This document shows positions 22,789-34,007 of a stretch of DNA of 64,000 bases, piece by piece. This DNA is from Corynespora cassiicola (Eukaryota > Ascomycota > Dothideomycetes > Pleosporales > Corynesporascaceae): contig JAEUWY010000013.1 in NCBI GenBank assembly GCA_022059125.1, positions 1,116,001 to 1,180,000 on the forward strand, read 5' to 3'. Made by a program: the position numbers and the translations under genes. The notes under the pieces were generated by a model that was not told where the DNA came from, did not search any database, and was given only the letters and a program-made list of their open reading frames with translations. Numbering within the stretch: position 1 is the stretch's first letter; the number at the start of each line of letters is the position of its first letter.

Positions 22789-24044
22789 GTTGGAAAATCA
22801 CTGCCGCAGTTGCAGCGGGAACTTTCTTGGGAGTTCAAGTCTCAGGCTATAAACGAAGACTCAACGGCCAGACTGCGAAGATAAAGGAAAAGTAATATAT
22901 GCCACCTCACGATGCCTCTGACTGGACATGGTCGCATGGCAGATGTCATTGCTGAATGATTGTTGCGCGGGGGCTGCTCACCGCGTCTGTTCGTCGAGCA
23001 AAAAACTCGTCTCCACAGCTGCGAGTAGACAGTCCATCATCCGACATTGAACCAGTAGCAATTCGAGCTTGACGCGTGTAATTGACGAGTCTATGTGCGT
23101 CTAGGTTAGCGGACCGACATCACGGTATGAAAGCATTGTAACGTATACTCCATTACACTCACTCGCCCTCACATTCCGGTACTCTCACCATGTTCTCGGT
23201 TTAGGTGGTTGGCCAAAATGCCCCTTTTGGTAAAGCTTGCGAAAAACTTACAAGCCTGTCATTGGTGCGGAGGAGAGTTCTTAGGAAGCCTTCCCTATCG
23301 TGGATGCGCGATGGGAGCTCGGCGAAGATTTCTGGTTTAGGCTCGGCGCCACTTGCCCAAACTAACGAGGTGCTATTTGAATCATTTCAATCGTGCTGAA
23401 GAGTCCACACAAGCCAGAAGAAATTTGTGTAAAGAGAGACTGGATTATGAATCATTCGCTTATAATGTGTCTGCTGTGAGTAGTCTATATTTAAACCCGA
23501 GAGCTTTTCCCCACATTTATTTCGTCGAATTGAGAGCGCCGCTCTTTTTCACTTAGAGGAATCCAAAGACCGTTGTCAGTCTTCTAGTCTCATTTTCCAA
23601 ATGCCTCAAAAGAGGTCCTGAAGATTTTCGAACGATATTTGTCCAAACGCATTAGTTAAGTACTGAAATGTACATTTATTCGTTCGCGGGTCGAGGAGGC
23701 CTAGTGCTTGGATGGGAAACTATAAAGTATCCCAGGCATGAATCAGAATAGCTACCTAACACTAATTCTTCTGCTCCGACGCGAGTTTATGCCGATAAAA
23801 CCTGACCAGCTAAAATTTATTCACGGAAAACCGAGATGGGCGCAGAGTACTCCTGTATGATATAGGACACGCACTAAACAACATTAGCTAGTAGCCCACA
23901 GTGTTTCACCTTGCATATCGATTCATTGTAACGTCATTAATGAAAGAAGCAGTGACGATTGACCTTTTACTTAAGAGTGTGACTCGAAAAGACATGAGTA
24001 TGTCATTATCAATCCAAGTTAATCATTGATTTCGGTCAAGCAAA
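22789..24044. other. Intergenic region with 5S-like relic
   Basis: AT-rich 1.26-kb gap. Apart from the 5S rRNA-like stretch near 23.7 kb, nothing is recognised. Confidence 0.5.
23620..23750 (+). pseudogene. Degraded 5S rRNA-like sequence
   Basis: The stretch TAGTGCTTGGATGGGAAACT at about 23701-23720, followed by a CCCAGGCATG-type end, closely resembles the 3' half of eukaryotic 5S rRNA (AGTACTTGGATGGGTGACC, then CCTGGGAAT). A less similar GTTAAGTACTG lies about 60 bases upstream where 5S has AAGTTAAGC. The 5' third is not recognisable, and several positions differ by C-to-T or G-to-A. I read it as a dispersed 5S pseudogene, a common relic in filamentous ascomycetes. Boundaries are approximate. 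Confidence 0.4.
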
Positions 24045-25657
24045 TCACGTGAACAGCTTGAAACCACCCGGAACCGCCTTTTGAAACAGCGCCTCGGGGT
24101 CGTATCTCTTGCTCACATCCTGCAAACGCCGCTTCTTCTCATTTTCATAAGACCCAATAGGATCTTGGATAGAAGAAGAGTAGTTCATGAACTTGAACGG
24201 GACGGCTGTGCCTCTTTCGTGGGAGTCCTTCTCAATTGCCTCTAATACGCTTCTCATAGTTTCTCCAATCTTCGCATCGTCTTCAATTTTATCCCAATAA
24301 CTCAACAGAAGCACTAAAACAAGTGGTCCATGTTTGGTGTCAAGGCCAAGCGAGTTTCCACCCTGAGCAGCCGATTTTTCCAAGCACGAAAGGGTGTATG
24401 GTTGAAGTGTGAACGAGCAGATCAAGCCTTCGATACTGACTAGGGCTGAGACAGAAGTCGTATAAATTTCTGATGCCTTTTTCAACGTCTTAGCATCGGC
24501 CTTCACAGTGGTGTTGAAGTAGGAGCATCTAGAGATTTATCAGCAAAATGCCAAAGTATTCAGTTCTCCTTGAATGGGCACCGCATTTATTGCCGGGAGT
24601 GTCAGATTTAACACATACTAAATAGAGCGAAATTAATAATATAACTAAATTATGGCTCACCTCTTCTGATGTTTGGCATCTGAAGCCTGTTCCGGCGCGG
24701 CATCCTTTACGCTCATCATTCGCATCGAATTGAGCGCTTCAATCTGGGGTGTAACACCAACAAATGGCTCTAGAACCGCTGGTTTCTCAACTTCTTGTGT
24801 AAAGTACATTTGATTTTGGCACATTGCTTGAGGCCCAAACTGAGCCGCAAACCCAATGTTGATCATAAGGTGAGTCTCCTCTGTCGCGTCTTTCTTCTGA
24901 ATTTCGCTGACGAGTGCGTCAATTTGGCCCCCGAAGCTATGTCCAAAGTAATAGACACTTCCTCCCCATATACTCCCCTGAGGAAAGGTTCGAAATTTAT
25001 ATTGTGTCACCACGCCGAAGTTATTGCTACCGCCTCGAAGTGCGATCCAAAGGCCCGAGTTTTGCTGAGCGCTAGCCATGATGATTTTGCCGGACGAGAG
25101 CACTATCTCGTACTCGAGTACATTGTCGCTATAAAACCTTCACAAGAAGAAAAGAAGGAGAGGCCACCTTTTTTGTCAGTGAATCAACCAATGTTAATGA
25201 CGGAAACAATCATACCCTGTAATGCTAGACCGCCTATACCATCTTTCGCGCTGCGATTTCCTGACACTCCAAATCCTGTTCCGTCAAGCGCCTCGAAAAC
25301 AGGTCCCCATCAGGCTCCCGCACCAATAGTGACAGAACCTTCGCTAATAGTGACTTGATCGAGCCTCGCTAGATCCAGCGTGACTCCAAGTTTCTCGATA
25401 TTTGCGCAGTACGGCAAAGGATTTTGACCGCCACCGCGGAAAGCAAACGCGAACCCTTCGCCTTTTACAAATGGCTTGATCAATCGTATGAACTTTGCCA
25501 CATCCTCCTTGTTGGAAGGCAGAAATATCGCTGATGGGGTTATTTCGCTTTGCTGAGCGGCGAGGTATGTACCGTTTTGGTTTTGGTATTCCTGGCTGCC
25601 GGGAAGAAAGATCTGCGAGGCAGAAAATTGATTTTGGATAGCTTGGAGGGTCGACAT
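24045..25657 (-). pseudogene. FAD-linked (BBE-type) oxidase pseudogene
   Basis: The frame starts MSTLQAIQNQ and follows the FAD-binding oxidase pattern (PSAIFLPSNKEDVAKFI, AFRGGGQNP, VTIGAGA). At 25312-25310 a TGA replaces the residue before WGPVFEALDGTG, where relatives often have Arg; CGA to TGA is a C-to-T change. A 48-base intron (25215-25168) leads to GGLSFFSSCEGF, where relatives have SSREGF (again CGT to TGT). Near 25130 one base seems lost, because the frame shifts between EGFI and DNVLEYEIVLSSGK. The rest is open: LWIALRGGSNNFGVVT, a 132-base intron (24660-24529), and a BBE-like C-terminus with YDPEALFQKAVPGGFKL. The damage pattern fits repeat-induced point mutation plus an indel. 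The original enzyme probably oxidised a small metabolite or sugar. Confidence 0.75.
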
Positions 25658-26046
25658 GATAGCGAAAAGCCTTGGTTGAATGGTGAACCTAGGAAGTGAA
25701 GTCGCGGAATAATGTGTTCTCTATAACTTCGATAGTGGGGTAAGATGGGTGCTGTGCCGCTCCCTTAGATTGAGCATGGTGAGTGGGTTTCGGTGAACAG
25801 CGCTAGCGCGCATTTGTCTATCCACGTAATTCGTTACCTTAGCACCTATTTCATCTAAGCCGCTGCGAAATTGTCACTTCCGATAGTAGCAGGCGAGAAA
25901 GACTTGAAGCCTTGTGAGAATCTTGGGACTGAATACGGTATAGAGCAAAAGAATGACCGGAAAATTTAGAGAAGAGTTATGTAGTAAAGGAGAACAAGCT
26001 TTTATAACGAATCCAGAGTATTGCTATGAAGAAAAGAGTTTGGTAA
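25658..26046. other. Intergenic region
   Basis: Between the oxidase pseudogene 5' end and the 3' end of the AAA+ gene. No features seen. Confidence 0.5.
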
Positions 26047-28887
26047 TCAACTCCGAGGATTAATGTGCCGGTCTTTGTAAATTCCCTCCTGAATAGAAAG
26101 ATCACGTTTGAAATCATCCGTCTGCCTAGCTACTGTTGCTAGATCTTCTCTAGTCAGTTTGCGATTTTGGTTTGCAAGCGCTATGCCCAATGCCGTTGAG
26201 ATGACATTCCGGATTTGTCGGCCGTTGAAGTCAAACCGTTTCCCTTCTTTCTCTGCCCATTTCCGCACTTCCTCATAGTTGTCAACAAGTTTCTTCTTTG
26301 AAAGTTGCTCAAGGAACGACTCAAAGATAGAAAGCTTCTGATGTGGAAGAAGATCCCCAAATTTGATGGCCAGATCTATCATTGTTAAGCCGAAAATAAG
26401 CGACTCACTCAGGGGATTCAACCTACGAATACGACTCTGTACTGCGATATCCAATGATCTCATTCGGTTCGTCGTCAATATAAGAATACCCTCATAATAT
26501 TCGAGCACACGAAGCAACACTGTCGTAGTTAAGAACAGTCCATGATAGTATGCAGCAAGCCTTTTAGGTACCAGAAACCATGGCATTTCGCCTGAGATCA
26601 TTATCCCCTTCGCCCCTTGCTTCAAGGAAGACATCGGCCTCGTCGCTGATTTGATTAGCACATTGTAGACATTGTGCAATGCTATTGGATGACTTGCAAT
26701 AATAGTACGGCCTCCCATAATCCAGCGAGTGTAAAGACCTTTTGTAGATTTAACTCTACTTTATCGCCTTCGATACCGATGTCAGAGACACCAATTGACA
26801 TCAGGGGCTTTCCTGTCATTTCTGCAACGCTTTCTGCCGTTAGTGTTTTTCCAACCCCAGGAGCCCCGTACAGCATTATGACCAACCCCTTCCCTTTAGC
26901 GGGGGCAAAGTCTTCAAGAGCTTTGACCCCATTCCGGGTCTTTTGCTTCCCTACTTCATGGGCCTCGACGGACCATTTGATCAAGTCCTTAGAGTCCTGA
27001 TCAAGCTGCAGCTTTTCATTGAAGTTTGTGGCATCCGAATTATCGGGTTCTTTTAGATGTTTCACGAGAAGCTGCACCCAGGTTTTCTGTTTCAATGCAT
27101 AGCCGAGGACTCTGGGAGGGCAGCAAATGAGTTGCTCATTGCTCATTGAGACATTAGGCTTATGACCATCCCATTTAAACCGGTAAATCTCTTGGAAGGC
27201 AGGTCGCGCTTTTTTCTCGGGAGACAGTTCTGAAACATTCCCTTTGTGAATGCACAGATTTCCAAGTACTGGCGATTTTGGTGATTGATAAGTCATGTAG
27301 GATGCGAAGTCTACGATCATAGCTCCCGAAAACTTTCAATGATGTCAGTGAACAACGAGTAACGTACAAAAGGGCTTCATTCACACACCGGTCTCCAACT
27401 TGACCCAGCACTCCCTACTGTTCGCATGGTCTCGTTAACAGACATAGATGAAGAGCTTCTGTGTTCGAATGTATGGTCGCCATCGTCTATGTTCTTTTGC
27501 AACAGATCGGTGTTTCTGTGAAAGTAAGCTGGACCCTCAGTATATTTGAATTTTTGTTTGCCTCTCTCGGCAATACAGAATTTGACAAACTTCCTGCCTC
27601 TCTCTACAAGGCGCTTCCTCAGCCGTTCGACCGATTCCACCTCTCCCTGATTGCCCTCGCGGTGATATTCAAGTGGATAAAAAGGGAGCTCGATGATACT
27701 TTTGCGTTCCCCTCCCCATCCCGCGATGCTCATCTTGAAAGGGACCCTATTGAAAGACCTGCCATTCCAGTCGAAGATGTAACAAATCACTTCGAACAAA
27801 TCACCTTCCTCCACAAATCCGTCACAAGAGTCTACAATGAAAACCTGGATTTCTTCGTGGCAGGGTTTGCCAACAATAAGTGTTCCAGGTGGAAAGAGGG
27901 TCCAGAGTGCATCGTGGGTGATCGTTTTGTCGCCCAATAGCGTTGGCCTGTCTTTGAAGTATCGGCCCAATCGAACATCGCCAGATGACGTTGAAATGAT
28001 CCTAAGAAGCTCCCTCAGATCATAACGAGCTTGAATTTCATCATTTGATTCGCCTTCTATATGGTTATTGGCCATAAGCTGAGCTTCTTCCCACGCATAG
28101 ATAAGTGCGTTATAAGGGCTTGAGTACTTGGTGACTTTAGGCGGCCATCCCCATTTTGAAGTCAATCTGCCGAGAAGTTCTTGGAGTTTGGTAAAATGGA
28201 TTTCGACGCTTGATCCCACATAGTCGTCTTCGAAAGCTCTCCCAAGACGCCTGCCCGAGCGGATGCCTCTTGTTATGCGAAAGGTGAAAGCCCCGCTTGG
28301 CTGCTTCTCGGGACCGAAATTTGGTTCGTCTTTGATGTCTGTAGCCGAGTCCACGAACTCTCCTTTCTCAGGATCCCACCGGCTAATGACCATTACATAA
28401 CGCGACTCTGCCGTAGGCTTGGGTCTTCTGATCTGTTTTTCAGGTTGATTCATATGAGGCTGGCGAATCATGAACAAACATGATAACCTCAAACAATGTA
28501 TACAGGTGGACATACCTTGTTAGAGGTACTTGGCTGGAATGCCGGCATATGTTTTCTGTCTTTGCTATCTACTCTGAGAGCGTTCTATCGAGTCTTAGCT
28601 TGTGATACTTGAACTTAATGATGAAAATTTATTCAAATTTCTCTTGCCTCACAGACCTCGCTCGGCTCTTCATTACTGACTTGGCCATTACGAGCTTGCT
28701 CAGATTTCAGTTGTTTTTCTAGATAAGCAATTTTGGACTCCAAGAGCTTGATATAGCGGTTTTCGAGATCGGTTATCGTCTTGTTCTGGGGCAACTCCTA
28801 CATAGGTATGTAAACTCTGGAGAGGCTTTCTGATGTCAACAAAGAACGTACAGAGTCTATTGGATCTGATCCTTCTCTACCATCCAT
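26047..28887 (-). CDS. Fungal AAA+ ATPase with N-terminal coiled coil, about 798 aa
   Basis: My model has nine exons: 28887-28852, 28797-28657, 28533-28516 (an 18-base microexon), 28459-27389, 27332-26698, 26645-26572, 26519-26427 and 26375-26047, the sum being in frame (798 residues); the first three junctions are the least certain. Exon 2 encodes a coiled coil (DLENRYIKLLESKIAYLEKQL). The long middle part (RYVMVISRWDPEKGEFV to about residue 420) is the N-terminal domain typical of this fungal AAA family. Walker A is GAPGVGKTLT (about residue 578), Walker B is LLFDEADVFLEAR, followed by GEGDNDLRRNAM and the sensor TTNRMRSLD. Within Walker B the 52-base intron 26697-26646 has a GC-AG boundary (GCAAGT donor, CTAAT branch site). 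The function of the family is unknown; the ATPase core appears intact. Confidence 0.75.
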
Positions 28888-30294
28888 AACTTTTGAACTT
28901 TCAGGATTCAGATTGAATTGGATTGCTTTTCCTAACAATTGGAATTCGAAAGTATCTTCTTCTCAGGGGAGGAAAACACGGTACAGGTATTATTCTTTTC
29001 GGCTATATGTATGAGATTGCCTCATTAATCAACCTCTTCGAGAAAAAGTTCATTCTATATATTTGAACATGCACGGCAGCCCAATCCTCGTGTTTTGCTG
29101 GTGTCATTGCACAGGGCGCTTCAGCTACAGCTGACCATTTAGCCGTAGCGTAAGCTGAATCACAAGCGGGGAAGTGGCTATTGATGCACACTGTTCTGCC
29201 GAGCGCCTCAAACGGACTGAACCTCTCCATTAAATGTCTAGTAATTATTCGCATCAAGTACATGACTTCTTTTGCAATATTTGCGACTTAGCTTGACACA
29301 CTTTGAATTTGATATCTTATATCACCGTTCGCATAGTATACAAAACTCAAGGACAAAAAATCAATTGTAGTACATTGATTCTTTGCGAGGTTTGCTTTTT
29401 CACCTAATTAGTCTGACCGGTGCGGTGAGTGGGGGTGAACCTGCCGTGGAAGTGTCACAACTTATGCAGGAAGTATTGGCTTGGTTAGGTAGCACGGGGA
29501 TGATTATTAGAAAGATAACATGAGTGTTAGTGATAGAAGGAACATATCCCAAGAATCTTCTGAGGTATGAGTAAACCTCATCTGCTCAGAATTAATCCTA
29601 CGTCGTGCTTTTTTATTTGAAGCATAGGTACTGCGTACTAATACGTAAATACCAACCGATCTTAGTAGCACACTAGAGCGTGCTGCTAAGTAAGAAGGTA
29701 TCTGATTAGATAAGGTTAACAGAATATTGTAGGTTGAATGAAACGCGAGTCTCTGCATGCAGTATAATCTCACAGATATTTCCGGCTAAAAGGACGATAA
29801 GATGCGGTTCTCCGTTACAATTGGCCCAGATTATGGGTTTGCGGGAAACCTTGTTCAGAAAAGAGGGGGGGATGCTATTATAAAGTTATTTTTGTGCGAT
29901 ATGTCTATGAGTAATTGTAACCCGTATCAAGAGATAGCCGCCAATAATGTTTTGGAGTACAAAGAACAAGCTTAAGCGTTGTTTCGCAGCTCACCACATA
30001 CATGCCTATCAAGATAGTCAGTGACACACAATATTCCAGGCTAATTGGCACCCACCCATCCTAGAATAGTGAGGCAAAAAGCGTAACGCCGCTTCCTTTT
30101 TAGCTTCATATATCAGCCGGGGTATGCTGATTCGCTGGAGCTGACAAGGTTTTTAATTAGGGTCCGAAACCTGAGATTAGGTGCGAATTCTTCGATATAC
30201 TGCAGGGTCCCCGGTTTTTGGACTATCTGATGGGTGAAGCTATGTAGTATGTACGGAGACTTTACACCTAGCTGAACTGTCCATTCAAATATCG
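28888..30294. other. AT-rich intergenic region between divergent AAA+ and DUF7708 genes
   Basis: A 1.4-kb spacer with only short spurious frames. No terminal repeats or transposon protein are visible. Confidence 0.5.
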
Positions 30295-32094
30295 ATGGCT
30301 TCTCGTAAAATTGATGAAGATAATCAACGATGGAACGTATGGTTTCCACATGGAGATAACTCGTGAGTGAATTTACCAAGGTGCTTTCTGAGTGGAGGCT
30401 AATCTTGAAAGGCCTGAGATACAGCCAGCAAGGGTAGTTGTCGACAATTCCAAACAATTCTTTCGTCAAATTGTATCAAAGCTCGGGAAACGAACTCTAG
30501 AAAAGTTATCTGCCCTTTCGCCTCATGATATGCAGGTGAGCAGATTGCACATATCTGAGCATCACGAATATATTCTAGAATCCTTGGATTCGATTTCCCT
30601 TGAGGACCTTTCGGCTTATGTGAACAACGAGATAGCCATGACGAAAGAGTCTAATGTGAATTTGGCCCGGAGAAGGTCGAGAGGGCTCCACAAAACCAGT
30701 GCATGGCTCCAAGAGTTCGCAACCACATTCGATAGATTTTTGAAGGCTTTCTCGGGGGTGGTAGACATTGCAAAGTGTGTTGATACGCAGTATGGGAATG
30801 TCGCATCTGCAACACTGTCGCTTCTATTTGCGGTATGACCACTGGAATAATCACATTGATACTAACTCAGAAACCAATAGACTGTGTTAATCAAAGCCGA
30901 AGCCGAAAAGTTGATGAATGACACCATCATTGAGATTACTGATCGACTGCCTGAGTTTGAGGTATATGGACGAATCTACCCTGATCGAGAATTCGGCCGC
31001 ATATTGGCGGAAGCGTACCGAGATATCATTTTGTTCGCGAGGGGGGTTACGATTTACCTCCAGGGACATGGCGTTGGTACAATCCCTATCACTACTGTAA
31101 AAGATGATTCTGACTCTGATAGTGAGGTTCACAAGCCATTTTTGGGGGCTTGATAAGTTTAAATCAATGAGTGAGGGCTTGTTGAAAACTTCTAATCGTA
31201 TTAAGAGGAAAAGTGAGATTCTGCTCGCAGAAAGAATAGAAAGACTTGAAGAAGAACATGAAAGTACGTCATCAGAATTATTACACCAAATCAAATACTC
31301 ACTACGTGTCAGACTACTGCAAGCGAGAAGATGTGAGAATAGTCAAAGAACTCAAAAGTATGTTACAATTACAAAACTATCGAATTGAAAATCAGCAGAA
31401 AGACTTGAAAGATTACGCGCATATTGTCAAGCACCGATTCAACAGTGATAGGCGCCGCGAGAAAATGAATCTGCATCGTTTCAGTCAGACAGACAGCCTT
31501 CAGGTGTGGGAAGAGCAGGGGTCGACTTTGTTGCTTCTATTTGGACGGAATGAAGTTAGCAGCGAAAGCACACACCATTCGTGGCTCTCTACAGTAGCCG
31601 TTGAGATGGTGGAGGCCTTGCAACTCTCAAAAAAGGTCATCGCTTATGAGATGTGTGGCGAATCTAGTACACTGGAAGGAGGTTTATCGCGGCTTATTGT
31701 CCAACTTCTCGAAAGGGAACCCAACCTCATCAGGAAAGCGCATGATTTTGCCGATATTGAGTCTCAAATTTCGCTGGCTCAGAGTCGCAAAAGTAATGAC
31801 CGCGCTACAAGACTATCGGGACTTCGATCTGCGTTGTTGCAGATCGTCGATCTTCATAATGGAAGGGTACATATTGTCCTGAATCGGCCAGACCTGTGTA
31901 ATGGCGATGATGAGAATTGCTTGGATTACATAAAAGAATTCGATTCACTCGTGAAAGAGGCAACGGTAGAGCTCAAAGTACTAGTCATTGTGAAAAGCGA
32001 AGTTTGGGATTTCAAGAGTTATCAAAAGGAGTTCAAGTCGCATGAAGCTCGCAACTACTTTCGGGCCGTTCAAATAAATCAGAAATTGTATTAA
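30295..32094 (+). CDS. DUF7708-type protein with degenerate P-loop-like C-terminal region, 529 aa
   Basis: Exons 30295-30362, 30412-30832, 30881-31076, 31123-31263 and 31331-32094 join in frame to 529 residues; introns are 46-67 bases with clear CTAAY or CTGAC branch sites. The first exon (MASRKIDEDNQRWNVWF) was found by splice logic, since the frame of exon 2 has no early ATG. Residues of about 60-250 match the fungal DUF7708 pattern that often sits in front of NACHT/STAND modules (SAWLQEFATTFDRFLKAFSGVVDIAK, LPEFEVYGRIYPD, REFGRILAEAYRDIILFA). The C-terminal 200 residues (TLLLLFGRNEVSSES, then RVHIVLNRPDLC) look like a P-loop NTPase fold without a Walker A Gly-Lys-Ser/Thr. A role in self/non-self recognition is only an analogy to the STAND proteins sharing the domain. 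Confidence 0.65.
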
Positions 32095-33029
32095 TTTTCA
32101 TTTTAAATGAGACACATCCTACATTGACATTGTCACGCCTTACTCAAAGGAGGACTGCTCAACTGGAAAAACTTAACGTAATACTTCCAATAAAAACTTT
32201 TTTGTCGCGAAGTCCTTATTTGTAGGAAACCACGTGACTTTTATTGGAAGCCGGGCTGCTGCTCATCTACCTAGATGGATATTGAGGTACTATGCAACCG
32301 AATTTATCTTTTAAGACTATTTAGGTGTCTTGAATAAAGACCTACCCGCTGAGGCAAGCTGGTGTGAGCTTTCGCCTTTTGCCGTGTCCTACAATAGCGA
32401 TTCAACATTAAAACAGATATTGGACTGGTTCGTTAATCGGTCTAAAAGAATATGCGATGCATCCGAGATCCCACTCCTGACTGATATTTATGGCTACACT
32501 AGACAGTAATCCTCATAGTGTTAAATGCAAGATATGTTAAATAACATGCAAGTGCACTAGAACAAGCTTACGTGACGGCCCTGCGAGCGACCTCAATCAA
32601 ATAACATGCCCCGTCACGGAGACTGACACTATACCGGATTAAGTCCTAGCCGATAAAATGAACAAACGCACAATTTAATCATCTTCACAGCACTTTTGAG
32701 TGATTTTCCTCCACAAAAAAACCCCAGTCAACACATGCTTTATAGAAATGTAGAACTAACACGGTAATCAATCAATTCCTGTTAGAATTCATACGCAAAC
32801 TCAGACCTAATTGTCTTCACTTGTGATCTCTTGAAAGATTAATGACCCAAAATAAGAGTATGCCATTATACGCCCTGGCATATGATTCCCAGTCTACCTT
32901 TCTATCCCATAACGCCTTGTTCATCAATCTAATCTATAACAACCATCCGTCTACCTTGCTCCAGTAATATTCCCCAAATGTGCATCCCATTTTTTTGCGC
33001 CTCCCATTAAAGAAGAAACCGCAGTTTCT
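32095..33029. other. AT-rich intergenic region
   Basis: No gene seen. It lies downstream of the DUF7708 gene and of the oxidase fragment. Confidence 0.5.
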
Positions 33030-33500
33030 CTAATAGAGTCCCCGATACCAGTCATTGGCCGTGATATCCTTGGGATTGAAAGACTGCGGGTTCGCAAAGA
33101 TATCCTTGGAATCATGCGTCTGCTTAATATCCGCGACCCTCCCCGCAGACCCCTGCCCAAAGTAGGTAAAATGCGCCTGCTTGTGCGAAAACGCGGGGTC
33201 GACAAACGGCGCGAAGCCCTTGAAGCCGCCGTAGCCCCCGGCCTTTTGGTTGTACAGCCACATGGTGAGCTCGTGGATGAACTTCTGCATGTCGCGCGGG
33301 TTCTTGGCCGTGTTGCCATCGTGCTGGATGATCCACAGCGTGTCGCGTCGCCGGGGCGCTATTGCGGTCGCTGGCTTTTGTGATGACGCTGCCAGCTCCA
33401 CCCATCACGCGCAAAGTGAAGATGAACTGGTCGGGGAATCTCTTGGCTCTGGCGATGACGCGGGATGTATTGTCATGAAGAAATCGGATAGCGGGTCATT
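33030..33500 (-). pseudogene. C-terminal fragment of a BBE-type FAD oxidase, frameshifted
   Basis: On the minus strand one frame reads NTSRVIARAKRFPDQFIF and RVMGGAGSVITKASDRNSA (about 33470-33365), then the adjacent frame takes over with RRRDTLWIIQHDGN and runs to the stop at 33032-33030. The end (HFTYFGQGSAG, KDIFANPQSFNP) is the typical C-terminal signature of berberine-bridge-like oxidases. The FAD-binding N-terminal two thirds is missing and the frame is broken, and the stretch upstream (33500-34007) holds nothing from the family. This is a different sequence from the oxidase pseudogene at 24-25.7 kb, so at least two such genes have decayed within 10 kb. Confidence 0.65.
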
Positions 33501-34007
33501 CCGAGGGCCAAGAGCCTCTTAAAGCTTTTTTGAGTAAAAGAAGACCTCGATTTGGATCTTTGTACTGCTGGTCATCCCGACCATTTTGACAATCCGAAGA
33601 TTTTTGCTCAGCCCTCTTAATTTGATCATCATCATAGCGGTCTGTGCCTGACTATGCCATCACACATGCTATTGTTTCACAGCTGGTTGAGAACAATAAG
33701 TTGAGTACTACTAGTCCATAAAGCAAAATTCCATGTATGTGTTCTACTGTACCGCATTACGCTCATTCCGTTGTTTCTAATTAAAAAAAACCACATTCTA
33801 AATCCACGCCAGAAAAATGACCCATTCTAAACTTGCGCCAGGGAGACCACCCATCATAAGCCCGAACCAACCAAAATGTTCTTAGGAAAAAAAAAAAGAA
33901 AAGTTGACAGTAAAGGTGGAAATCGGTTATACTTCCTGGTAACAATTGTCTTGTGGGCAAATTCTCGCCAAGTAGCTGTCATAACAATGCTTCCACTTTT
34001 TTTACAT
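33501..34007. other. Intergenic region
   Basis: Contains a short A-run (33887-33898) and no recognisable gene. Confidence 0.5.

Noticed and set aside
30113..30469. 118-codon minus-strand frame antisense to the DUF7708 5' end
   Set aside because: Overlaps exon 1 and intron 1 of a better supported gene; no domain seen.
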